Of a DNA stretch of 64,000 bases, positions 41,667 to 50,438 are shown piece after piece. Every line of letters begins with the position of its first letter. Position 1 is the first letter of the stretch. The stretch is taken from positions 4,960,001-5,024,000 of the forward strand of contig NZ_CP022743.1 in NCBI RefSeq assembly GCF_002257585.1. Reading direction: 5' to 3'. The stretch is from Mucilaginibacter xinganensis (GTDB lineage: Bacteria; Bacteroidota; Bacteroidia; Sphingobacteriales; Sphingobacteriaceae). Made by a program: the position numbers and the translations under genes. Under the pieces are notes generated by a model. The model was not told the DNA's origin. It saw only the letters and a list, made by a program, of their open reading frames with translations, and did no database searches.

Positions 41667-44321
41667 TTGCTACTCATTTTTTGGATCTGTGCGGGCGTAT
41701 TAACTTTTCAGGCGAAAAGGATTATCGGGTCGCTGACTGTTTTAAACGGAAAGCCACTAAAAATATTAAGCTGCCTTTGGCTATTGCTGGCGGCATTAAA
41801 CGTTGCTGCGCAGCAAACCGACAGTGTTAAAAAGGCCGGCGGCGTTACACAGGTTACCGGCCAGGTTACAGATGCAGCAACCGGTCTGCCGCTGCCTTAT
41901 ATCAGTATAACCTTTACCGGTAGCCGCCAAGGCGTCAATACCGATAAGCTGGGCAATTTTAGGCTAAGTGCACAGGGCAATTTCAGCCAGGTAACCTTTT
42001 CGCATCTCGGTTACCTAAGCATTACAAAAACCATCCAGCCCGCGCAACTGAATGAGCTGGAGGTTAAACTGCACAGCAGCCAAACCCAGTTAAAAGAAGT
42101 TGCCATAACATCGGCCAAAAGGCAGCGCTACCGCAACAAGGGCAACCCTGCGGTTTCGCTCATCCAGCAGATCATCAACCATAAGGATGAAAACCGAATG
42201 GAAAGCTCAGACTACCTGCAATACGATCAGTATGAGCGCATCGGGTTAAGCTTTTTTAACCTGTCGCAAAAGTTCATCAATGGCAGCTTTTTCAGCAAAT
42301 ATAAATTCATGCTGGATACCACGCTGAAGATTAACGGGCAGGCACAAACCTCGCTCCCCGTTTATTTCAGCGAAAAGCTTTCGCAAAACTATTACCGCAA
42401 AGAGCCTTCAAAAACTATCCAGGTGCTGAATGCTCAAAAGCAGATCAACATCATCAAATTTGTAGATACCGCCGGGCTGGACGTTTACCTTAACCGGCTC
42501 TATGGCGACAACCTCGATATCTACTCCAACAATATTTTCATCATCACCAACCAGTTCCTGAGCCCCATAGCCAACCACGCGCCTGATTTTTATAAGTTTT
42601 TTATTACCGACACCATAAAAACCGCCACCGGCAAACTGGTTGAAGTAAGCTTTACCCCCCGCAACAAAGGCGACCTTTTGTTTGAGGGAAAACTGCTGGT
42701 TACCATGGATGGCCGCTACGCCGTACAAGCCTGTGAGCTGAATGTAAATAAGCAGATCAACATTAACTTTATGCGCAGCCTAAAGATCAGGCTTGATTTT
42801 GGGCAGTATCCAGGCGGGCGCTATTACCTTAATAAAAGTGATGTAACTGCTGATTTTGGCCTCTCAAAAACTAAAGGGCTGGGTGTTATTGGTGAGCGAA
42901 CTGTATTTTACACCAATTACAAGCTAAACGCGCCGCAGTCTGCCCAGTTTTACGAGGGCAAAAGCCTGCAGATTGCACCAAACGTTAACCAGAATGATAC
43001 TGCCTACTGGGCCAGCCACCGTACCGACACACTTAGCGGACAGCAGGCACAAGTTTATTCAAAGATCAGCCGACTGGAGCAAATGGCGTCGTTTAAGCGC
43101 ACCATGTGGTTAGCCTCCACCTTTACCGGCGGATACGCCACCTTTGGCGGGCTGCAGGTTGGGCCTATTGGCCGGTTCTTCTCGTTTAACAGTCAGGAGG
43201 GTCTCCGTTTACAGCTGGGCGGCCGTACCACACCTCAATTTAACCCCTCCGTTTACCTGGAAGGGTACGGTGCTGTGGGCACTAAAGACAAGCTGGCAAA
43301 GTATAATCTTATTACCTACTTTTCATTAAATAAAACGCCTCCTTACCGTTTTCCAAATGATTATATCAGGGTAAGTTACCTGTACGACGTTGATGTACCG
43401 GGGCACAGTTTTGTGATCAACAACCGGCAGGCTGCACTATCTTCGTTCCATACCGGCAAAACGGATTACTGGCTTTACAGCCGCATTTTCAGGGTAAGTT
43501 ATGTAAAGGATTTTGAAAATCATTTTTCATATAACCTTACTTTCCGCAACTGGAACCAGCAGGCCGCAGGCACCCTTGTTTACCAGTTTAACGATGCAAA
43601 TAACACCGTTGTACACAACTTAACCACCACCGAGGCCGACCTGCATTTACGATACGCCCCGCACGAGCAAATTTTACAGGGTACCCAGGAGCGCCACACC
43701 ATATACAGCAAATATCCCATTTTTGATGTTGATATTAACCATGGCTTTACCGGCATAATGAACGGCAGCTACGCCTATACAAATATCGGTGCAAATATTT
43801 ACAAGCGTTTTTACTTTTCGCAGCTGGGTTATGCCGATGTAACGCTGATGGGCGGTTACCTGAGCGGCAAGGTGCCGTTCCCGCTGCTTAATATTAGCAC
43901 GGCCAACCAGTCTATCGCTTATGATCCGGATGCTTACAACCGAATGAACTACCTGGAGTTTGTGAGCGATCATTACGTAGGATTAAACATTACTCAGGCA
44001 TTCAACGGTTTTTTCCTGAATAAGATCCCCCTGGTAGAGCATCTGAAATGGCGCGAATATCTTTCGCTTAAAATTCTATACGGCGGCTTACGAAATGAGA
44101 ATAATCCTTTATACTCCGCAAACCTGTATAAGTTCCCGGCAGCAGCCAACGGCGCCACCGGCACCTATGCCCTCGGCAGTACACCTTACATTGAGGCAGG
44201 CGCAGGCATTGGTAACATCTTTAAAATATTACGGGTTGATGTGATCAAAAGGTTTAACTACCTCAACCATCCAGGCACTTCGCCTTATGGCATCAAGTTT
44301 AGCTTTAGCCCTGACTTTTAG
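41667..44321 (+). CDS. DUF5686 and carboxypeptidase-regulatory-domain outer-membrane protein
   Basis: 884 residues. After a hydrophobic signal segment (ILSCLWLLLAALNVAAQ) comes a carboxypeptidase-regulatory beta-sandwich, VTGQVTDAATGLPLPYISIT through FSHLGYLSITK (about 60-145), then a long DUF5686 region that reads as a beta-barrel-like membrane protein ending in aromatic-terminated strands (IKFSFSPDF). The terminal Phe is typical of BAM-inserted barrels. There is no ATG before the signal peptide; TTG at 41667 is the best start I can see. Function unknown. Confidence 0.85.
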   Translation: MLLIFWICAGVLTFQAKRIIGSLTVLNGKPLKILSCLWLLLAALNVAAQQTDSVKKAGGVTQVTGQVTDAATGLPLPYISITFTGSRQGVNTDKLGNFRLSAQGNFSQVTFSHLGYLSITKTIQPAQLNELEVKLHSSQTQLKEVAITSAKRQRYRNKGNPAVSLIQQIINHKDENRMESSDYLQYDQYERIGLSFFNLSQKFINGSFFSKYKFMLDTTLKINGQAQTSLPVYFSEKLSQNYYRKEPSKTIQVLNAQKQINIIKFVDTAGLDVYLNRLYGDNLDIYSNNIFIITNQFLSPIANHAPDFYKFFITDTIKTATGKLVEVSFTPRNKGDLLFEGKLLVTMDGRYAVQACELNVNKQININFMRSLKIRLDFGQYPGGRYYLNKSDVTADFGLSKTKGLGVIGERTVFYTNYKLNAPQSAQFYEGKSLQIAPNVNQNDTAYWASHRTDTLSGQQAQVYSKISRLEQMASFKRTMWLASTFTGGYATFGGLQVGPIGRFFSFNSQEGLRLQLGGRTTPQFNPSVYLEGYGAVGTKDKLAKYNLITYFSLNKTPPYRFPNDYIRVSYLYDVDVPGHSFVINNRQAALSSFHTGKTDYWLYSRIFRVSYVKDFENHFSYNLTFRNWNQQAAGTLVYQFNDANNTVVHNLTTTEADLHLRYAPHEQILQGTQERHTIYSKYPIFDVDINHGFTGIMNGSYAYTNIGANIYKRFYFSQLGYADVTLMGGYLSGKVPFPLLNISTANQSIAYDPDAYNRMNYLEFVSDHYVGLNITQAFNGFFLNKIPLVEHLKWREYLSLKILYGGLRNENNPLYSANLYKFPAAANGATGTYALGSTPYIEAGAGIGNIFKILRVDVIKRFNYLNHPGTSPYGIKFSFSPDF

Positions 44322-44402
44322 GGGAAGACATTGGATCAAGTTTTTGTTACCCTGAAGAGTTACGCAGAGCTACACTAAAGGATGAAAGCTTAATATTAAC
44401 GC

Positions 44403-45584
44403 CTAACTTGCATTCAGGTGATTAAAATACTTAGCCTTGCCTGTATTGATTTTAAAGGATGAAATGTCTGTCGCAAAGATCAAAAGCCCGCCAACTTTAC
44501 CCTTGCTTTGGTACCATGGCTTTATGTCCCACCGCAGCCATCCGTATGAGCCATCTACTTTTTCAAGGCATTCTTCCTCCAAATGGGTAACCGTTTTGTT
44601 TAAACACTCCGTAAATACTTTCTTATACATTACTTTAAGATCCGGCGAAATATCAAAAAGGCTTTTCCCTTTTATATCACAGGTGCCCAGTTTAAACACG
44701 GAATACCACAATTGACTGGCACCTAAGAATACAAAATCTGCGTTTACTACTGCCGCAGCGGTGGGGAGTTCTTCAATAAATTTCACGTATTGCCCGGGGT
44801 TAATTGCATTTTGTGGGTTTAAACTATTCACCTCCTCTTCTGCCTGTTGTTCCTTTTCCCTTAAAAACCTTTTATAGCAGGCACTGAAATTAGAAGGATT
44901 TGAAAAATTAAACTTCATCGCCATCTGCCCTTTATTGGCCAATCGCCGCGAAATATAATCGTGAGCAACCTCCATTTGCAAATTGCGATAGTAAATAAAA
45001 ATAGTGGTGTGGTATGCTTTCTTAAATTCAGTTTTAAGTTTAGTTTCTGAAATAAAATATCTTTTTGCCAGCTTTACAATCCCGGGAAAACCGGTTAATA
45101 TACTGGCCCTCAGGGCTCGTAAAACCGCCTCTAAAATGTAGTCAACAGAAGAATGATCATACGCATTTTCATTACTTAGCGGCTGCAGTTTGTTTTGGTT
45201 TACTAATATATCTGATCGCCTTACGTCAAAACTATATATAAAAAAACCAATAACAATGCCGTCCTCTATATCCGGGACATATTTGGTTCTCACCTTCTTC
45301 ACCTCGCCCGAGGGTAATACAACCAGACACTCAAACTCCTGCAGCCTGCCCAGCAGAACCCTGTCTATGTATTCACGGCTGGTGCCATAAAGAAAAGGAC
45401 CCAGAAGGTTTTGTAATGACATTTTTCCGACTATCTGATCCGGCATCTTCCCAAACCAGTACCAATGTGCATCATTGGCATAGCAATAGGAAAGCTCCGC
45501 ATCGCAATAACCAATAATTGAATGTTCAGCATCAATTACTTTATACTTTAAAGTAAACAGGGTTAATTTTTGGTTTAATGGCAC
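44403..45584 (-). CDS. PAS / AraC-like HTH / PAS regulator
   Basis: 393 residues. N-terminal PAS-like domain (about 15-120: YCDAELSYCYANDAHWYWFG, then RRSDILV). Middle AraC-type DNA-binding region (about 150-250): ILTGFPGIVKLAKRYFISET, then YRNLQMEVAHDYISR and FNFSNPSNFSACYKRF. A second PAS domain forms the C-terminus (about 265-385: VKFIEELPTAAAVVNADFVF and WLRWDIKPWYQSKGKVGGLL). Placing the HTH between two sensor domains is unusual, as AraC domains are normally C-terminal. No kinase domain is present. Ligand and targets are unknown. It is transcribed away from the helical gene at 45973. Confidence 0.8.
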   Translation of the reverse strand: MPLNQKLTLFTLKYKVIDAEHSIIGYCDAELSYCYANDAHWYWFGKMPDQIVGKMSLQNLLGPFLYGTSREYIDRVLLGRLQEFECLVVLPSGEVKKVRTKYVPDIEDGIVIGFFIYSFDVRRSDILVNQNKLQPLSNENAYDHSSVDYILEAVLRALRASILTGFPGIVKLAKRYFISETKLKTEFKKAYHTTIFIYYRNLQMEVAHDYISRRLANKGQMAMKFNFSNPSNFSACYKRFLREKEQQAEEEVNSLNPQNAINPGQYVKFIEELPTAAAVVNADFVFLGASQLWYSVFKLGTCDIKGKSLFDISPDLKVMYKKVFTECLNKTVTHLEEECLEKVDGSYGWLRWDIKPWYQSKGKVGGLLIFATDISSFKINTGKAKYFNHLNAS

Positions 45585-45972
45585 TAGATTAAGCTTTTGG
45601 TAAATAAAATGTCAGCATTCATTATAGTATTACTACTTCAACAAAATATAAAACCGGCTGTTATGCTATTAGGGTACTGTAAGGTACCAAGCAAACAATT
45701 AATGTTCACCCTGTTCCCGGTCAATTTATGCCTGTAAAAGGTCTGTCATTTCTAAAAAAACAAATCCGGGTCAACACATCCGCTTTACGCTAAAGGCTCA
45801 ATACTTTTATGCCGCCCGTCTCTTATTCCAAACTGCGCCTCCTGACAGCCCGCTTCATCGCCATATATCCTTTAATAAAAAAAATGACCCTCAACAGGTA
45901 CAATCAGACCTTTTACAGGTTTTCGTACGGGTTATTTACTTGTAAATTCAATTTATTCTAAAAAGAACGCAA
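45585..45972. other. Divergent intergenic region, nothing recognised
   Basis: 388 nt between the PAS regulator and the helical hypothetical gene. No RNA gene, repeat or full promoter match was found. Binding sites of the adjacent regulator would be expected here, but none is obvious. Confidence 0.5.
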
Positions 45973-46455
45973 ATGACGTCAGCTCAGCAAATTGAAAGCC
46001 AGACAAATACACTAAAAACCACTGAATGGGATTTGTTGAAGATGAATTTCCAGGGGGAGTTAAACGGCCTTTATTACCGCAAAAAAAAACTGATCAATTT
46101 TTTTGACCTCTTATACAATATGGATGCGTTTTTCCCGGCAAAAATGCAGTTGCTAAAAGCCGGGGCGAAGCTAACAACTCAAATACGACTGTTGGAACGC
46201 CTTTCCGGCCTGGCTGATGAAGACATCCAGCTAGGCCAGTCGCCGGGGATGGATATGAACCTGATGGAGACATTTATCTCCAAATTAATGAAGAACGATG
46301 TCAATAAAAGCTACCTCGCTTTAATAGTTTACCTCAAAACCATCGAAAAAAATGATATTGACGCGGTAACAAAACTTGGCCATCTGGCTACCATCTTAAA
46401 TTACCGCAACTTTCTTGTGTTCCTTAACCAGGCTTCTCTCATATTCCGTTATTAA
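45973..46455 (+). CDS. Hypothetical all-helical protein
   Basis: 160 residues, no signal peptide or membrane segment. Predicted helices throughout (for example QGELNGLYYRKKKLINFFDL and FISKLMKNDVNKSYLALIVY). I do not recognise a family. Its neighbour across a 388-nt gap is the divergent PAS/AraC-like regulator, which may control it. Confidence 0.65.
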   Translation: MTSAQQIESQTNTLKTTEWDLLKMNFQGELNGLYYRKKKLINFFDLLYNMDAFFPAKMQLLKAGAKLTTQIRLLERLSGLADEDIQLGQSPGMDMNLMETFISKLMKNDVNKSYLALIVYLKTIEKNDIDAVTKLGHLATILNYRNFLVFLNQASLIFRY

Positions 46456-46625
46456 TACTTCTTTGTTGCCGCAACTGTTTTTCATTCGCCTCAATGGCAA
46501 CCTAAAGGTTGCTCACATTAGGTGGTTTCCTGCCCCAAAACCGGGTTTTTAAATTCATCCCAAATAAAGAAGAAAATTTAAAATATTTTGAAGTGGCAAT
46601 CGTCCTCCCTGCATAAACTGATCGT

Positions 46626-47090
46626 ATGTATCTTATTCTGCTTGCCTTTCATTCACTGGTGCGCTGGTTTGTTTTAGCAAGCCTGCTTTTTGCTGTTTAC
46701 CGTGCCTGCCGGGGCTTGTTTGGCAAAAAAAGTTATACAAATACTGATGAAAAAACCAGGATTGTTACTGCCACTATTGCACACATCCAGCTGGTATTAG
46801 GCCTGTGGCTGTATTTCATCAGCCCGGTTGTAAATTACTTTCTGCATAACTTTAAGAGTGCCGTACATGAACGGCAGATCCGCTTTTTTGGCATGGAGCA
46901 TATCACAGTGATGTTAACGGCCATTGTACTTATTACCATTGGCTCAGCAAAGGCAAAACAGAAGGCAACCAGTCATGAAAAGTTTAAAACAATGGCTATT
47001 TGGTTTATCATAGCCCTTTTACTTATTCTTTCGTCTATTCCCTGGTCATTTTCTCCATTGATAAGCCGCCCGCTTTTCAGGGCTTTTTAA
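46626..47090 (+). CDS. Small four-helix membrane protein, cytochrome-b-like
   Basis: 154 residues with four membrane helices (about 3-28, 45-70, 90-112, 122-145). His residues occur inside or next to helices (H9 in LLAFHSLVRWF, one in TIAHIQLVLG, one in MEHITVMLT), the pattern of small haem-b membrane proteins. Bacteroidota homologues are often labelled cytochrome B. Haem binding is inferred only from the His placement. Confidence 0.7.
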   Translation: MYLILLAFHSLVRWFVLASLLFAVYRACRGLFGKKSYTNTDEKTRIVTATIAHIQLVLGLWLYFISPVVNYFLHNFKSAVHERQIRFFGMEHITVMLTAIVLITIGSAKAKQKATSHEKFKTMAIWFIIALLLILSSIPWSFSPLISRPLFRAF

Positions 47091-47127
47091 TGAAACAGCA
47101 AGTATATTCCGAGATGCTCATATGCGA

Positions 47128-47676
47128 TTAGTCGCGGTCTTGATTACCCCAAACCAGTTTACTGGTATCATACCCAAGGCCCGTCGCTTTTTCAAGGTAA
47201 TCTTTTTTCACTTCCTCCGGGATAGTTTTTTCGCGCGACAGGATCCACAAGTAATCAAGATTATTGCCGGCTACCAGCGCATATTGGTATCGTTTGTCAA
47301 TAGCGATAACGTTATACCCTGCATAAAAAGGGCCAAAAAACGAAACCTTTAGCCGCCCTTCTTTTAAGTCGCCTGCCAGGTTTGCCTTCCCAACGCTTTG
47401 CTTCCATTTATTTTTAACATAATCGTAGCCACGGTTATCAACTTTAATTAACCCGTCATCCCTAAGCGAATAAGTCGCTGTAACATTATCCAGGTTCTTT
47501 TCAAATTTAAAGTCGAGCCTGGCTATTTCATACCACTTCCCAAGGTATTTGTCTTTGTTAAAAGGCCTTACTGCTTTTGCTCCCTTGGGGATAGAGACAC
47601 ACGAAGTAAAATTAATTGCGATAGCCGCCGCTCCAACGCCCAGGGCCAATGCCAATTGCCAGTTTTTTATTTTCAT
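47128..47676 (-). CDS. Outer-membrane lipoprotein, lipocalin (Blc type)
   Basis: 182 residues. Lipoprotein signal with Cys at 26 (INFTSC), then the lipocalin motif YLGKWYEIARLDFKFEKNL with G-x-W-Y-E and the second block YQYALVAGNNLDYLWILSREK. Matches bacterial lipocalin Blc, which binds lysophospholipids or similar lipids and is often stress-induced. A small membrane protein gene lies 29 nt upstream on the same strand and may be co-transcribed. Confidence 0.93.
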   Translation of the reverse strand: MKIKNWQLALALGVGAAAIAINFTSCVSIPKGAKAVRPFNKDKYLGKWYEIARLDFKFEKNLDNVTATYSLRDDGLIKVDNRGYDYVKNKWKQSVGKANLAGDLKEGRLKVSFFGPFYAGYNVIAIDKRYQYALVAGNNLDYLWILSREKTIPEEVKKDYLEKATGLGYDTSKLVWGNQDRD

Positions 47677-47705
47677 ATCTTTTTTATCGTTACCCTCATT
47701 ACCGG

Positions 47706-47945
47706 TCAGAACATTCCCAATTCATTCTTGTTTTTATCCAGATAGCCCCACTCCTCATTTTCCTTTAATTTAGGATAAGGGCGGCGCGTGTCTTTTAATA
47801 TGCAATACACCATCCATAAAAAAACAAACAACCATAACACCGCACCTATAGGAGCCAGTATTACCGGTACGTCAAGATTAATAACTACGGCGTATATTAC
47901 CACATAAGCCGTAGCAAACAGTATAGCTGTTTTGGCCGGGAACAT
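47706..47945 (-). CDS. Small two-helix membrane protein
   Basis: 79 residues. Two membrane helices (about 5-25 and 30-52) and a charged cytoplasmic tail (RRPYPKLKENEEWGYLDKNK). Not recognised. Placed 29 nt upstream of the lipocalin on the same strand. Confidence 0.65.
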   Translation of the reverse strand: MFPAKTAILFATAYVVIYAVVINLDVPVILAPIGAVLWLFVFLWMVYCILKDTRRPYPKLKENEEWGYLDKNKNELGMF

Positions 47946-48200
47946 AATTGAGTTTTTTTAGTATAACCTTATACCCTGTATTTTGGTTTTATTGTGGTGC
48001 AAAAATTATCCGGCAATAGCTCCGGGGTATTTGCCTTAAGCATGATTTTGCGCTCGGACACGGCCACGCAATGGCAATTTATGCTTTGTTAAAAGGCATA
48101 AAGAACGACGACAGTAATTAATAACGGTACTTAAAGCAAAGCGATAAATTATTTTTAAAACAAATACGCCTTCAAACGTATTCACTCATAAAATATTTTC

Positions 48201-49304
48201 ATGTCTATAAAAATCAAAGATCAGCCTTTCTATATCCAAAGCACAGCAGTTTTGCTCGGGATTGTGTTATTGATCTATATCATGTCGCTGCTTACAGATA
48301 TTTTGGTGCCACTGGCGTTTGCTGCTTTTTTTGCCATCCTGCTCAACCCGCTTTGCAATTGGTTACAACAGCATAAAATAAACCGGGCATTATCAATTGT
48401 TATGGCCATGCTGCTGGCTATTTTCGTGGTAGCCGGCGTATTTTACTTCCTTTCCACACAGGTTATTCAATTCGGCGAGGCGCTGCCCATGCTCGAGAAA
48501 AAGTTCTCCCTTATCACTATTCACTTTAAAGAGTGGGTGGCCGGCAGCTTTAAGATCTCCGTTGAAAAGCAGGATCAGATGATTAAAGACACCCTGAACA
48601 ACAGCCAGGCCATAGTAGGTAAAACTTTAAACGGCGTTTTAGGCACGCTGGGCATCATTTTCCTGCTGCCGGTTTATATTTTCTTTATGCTGCTGTATAA
48701 AACACTGATCCTTAATTTTTTGTACGAAGTATTCTCTGAAGAGAACTCAAAAAAAGTAGGCGAAATTTTAAGCGAAACCAAAGGCGCTATCCAAAGCTAT
48801 ATTGTGGGGCTTTTAATTGAAACAACCATTGTAGCCATTTTAAATTCAACGGCGCTGGTATTGCTCGGTATTAAATACGGCATCCTTATTGGCTGCATTG
48901 GTGCCATATTGAACCTTATCCCCTACCTGGGCGGCATCATAGCTATTGCCTTACCGGTTTTAATGGCAACCGTAACAAAGGATGGGTACTCATCGCAGCT
49001 GGGCGTAATTATAGCCTACATAGTGATCCAGTTTATTGACAACAATATCCTTGTCCCGCGTATCGTATCCTCAAAAGTGCAGATCAATGCATTAATGTCC
49101 ATTATAGTAGTATTACTTGGCAACCAGTTGTGGGGATTGTCGGGCATGTTTTTATCCATCCCTTTTATTGCGGTCTTAAAAATAATTTTTGACCGGATAG
49201 ACGACCTCAAACCCTGGGGACGTTTACTGGGCGACAACATCCCCACCCGGCATCTCGGCGAAAAGTGGCGGAACAGGAGAACTAAAAGTATTGTTTCATC
49301 ATAA
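48201..49304 (+). CDS. AI-2E family transporter
   Basis: 367 residues of the AI-2E/PerM membrane family: two N-terminal helix pairs (FYIQSTAVLLGIVLLIYIM, LAFAAFFAILLNPLCNWL), a central soluble stretch, then GCIGAILNLIPYLGGIIAIA and FIDNNILVPRIVSSKVQINAL, which are family hallmarks. Despite the name, most members are not proven autoinducer exporters; some are ion antiporters. Monocistronic. Confidence 0.92.
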   Translation: MSIKIKDQPFYIQSTAVLLGIVLLIYIMSLLTDILVPLAFAAFFAILLNPLCNWLQQHKINRALSIVMAMLLAIFVVAGVFYFLSTQVIQFGEALPMLEKKFSLITIHFKEWVAGSFKISVEKQDQMIKDTLNNSQAIVGKTLNGVLGTLGIIFLLPVYIFFMLLYKTLILNFLYEVFSEENSKKVGEILSETKGAIQSYIVGLLIETTIVAILNSTALVLLGIKYGILIGCIGAILNLIPYLGGIIAIALPVLMATVTKDGYSSQLGVIIAYIVIQFIDNNILVPRIVSSKVQINALMSIIVVLLGNQLWGLSGMFLSIPFIAVLKIIFDRIDDLKPWGRLLGDNIPTRHLGEKWRNRRTKSIVSS

Positions 49305-49396
49305 CATACAGGTAAAATCAGCGGTGCCACAAACGTGACCCTGGTGTAAATATTAAATTTTAATAGCATCTTAGCTAACCAAATTTAACCCCCATC

Positions 49397-50194
49397 ATGA
49401 AAAGACGTTCGTTTGTAAAGTCCTCAATTATTGGCGGCGCGGCTGCTGCAGCCCTGCCCGCTTTAAGTACTGCCAACGCTATGAATAATCCGGTAACCGA
49501 AACAGAATATTATGAACTGCGGGTTTATAATTTAAAAGACGATGCACAGCAAAAACTGGTTGAAACTTATTTAAAAGACGCGGCCATCCCCGCGTTAAAC
49601 CGCCAGGGTGTAAAACACGTTGGGGTGTTCACCGAAATGAAACCCACCGGGCAAACAAAGATCTTTACACTTACAGCCTACAATAGCCTCGATCATTTCA
49701 GCAAGGCTACCGACGGACTGGAAAAGGACGCGCAGTTTAAGGCCCGCGGCGCCGCTTATCTAAATGCCCCGGCAACACAACCTGCTTACGAGCGCATTGA
49801 AAGTTCGTTATTAAAGGCATTTAAACACTTCCCTGCCCTTACCGCTCCTCAAAAAAAGACGCGAATTTTTGAATTGCGCCAATACCAGAGCGCCAGCGAA
49901 GCTGCCGGCAAAAAAAAGATTGAAATGTTTAACGACCAGGGCGAGATTGACATTTTTAAGCGCCTGGGTTTTAACCCGGTTTTTTGGGGCGAAACTATAA
50001 TTGGTGCGCAAAGGCCCAACCTGACCTATATGATCACGTTTGATGACTTGGCTGCAAAAGAATCGCACTGGAAAGATTTTGTGAACGATACCCAGTGGCA
50101 CGAAATAAGCGCAGTACCTGATTATGCCGATGCCCTGCTGGTGAACAAAATAACCTCAACCATGCTGGTGCCAGCTGATTTTTCGCAGATCTGA
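49397..50194 (+). CDS. Tat-exported NIPSNAP family protein
   Basis: 265 residues. Twin-arginine signal MKRRSFVKSSIIGGAAAAALP with cleavage near STANA. Two dimeric alpha/beta-barrel (NIPSNAP) repeats: YYELRVYNLKDDAQQ (about 35-140) and IFELRQYQSASEAAG (about 155-262). The biochemical role is unknown. Export in a folded state suggests a cofactor or a fast-folding domain. Followed by a terminator. Confidence 0.9.
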   Translation: MKRRSFVKSSIIGGAAAAALPALSTANAMNNPVTETEYYELRVYNLKDDAQQKLVETYLKDAAIPALNRQGVKHVGVFTEMKPTGQTKIFTLTAYNSLDHFSKATDGLEKDAQFKARGAAYLNAPATQPAYERIESSLLKAFKHFPALTAPQKKTRIFELRQYQSASEAAGKKKIEMFNDQGEIDIFKRLGFNPVFWGETIIGAQRPNLTYMITFDDLAAKESHWKDFVNDTQWHEISAVPDYADALLVNKITSTMLVPADFSQI

Positions 50195-50267
50195 TTAAGC
50201 GGCAGAACTGTTTTCAAGTTTCCTTATTGCGCTGATTGTATTCATGCAGCGCTACGGAAAAATGAAC

Positions 50268-50297
50268 GCCCCGATTTAACCGATCCGGGGCTTTTTT
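50268..50297 (+). terminator. Terminator of the NIPSNAP gene
   Basis: GCCCCG (50268-50273) pairs with CGGGGC (50286-50291), followed by six T's. Confidence 0.75.
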
Positions 50298-50438
50298 GTG
50301 TTTGATAGCGACGCAGCTCCAAAGCTTAATGTAATTTATCGCAAATCATTAAAAATATTTCCTTAAAGAAATTTTAAAAAAAAAATTTCTTTAAGTGATT
50401 AATTTTATAATTTAGAGGCAACAACCTAACCCATATCA

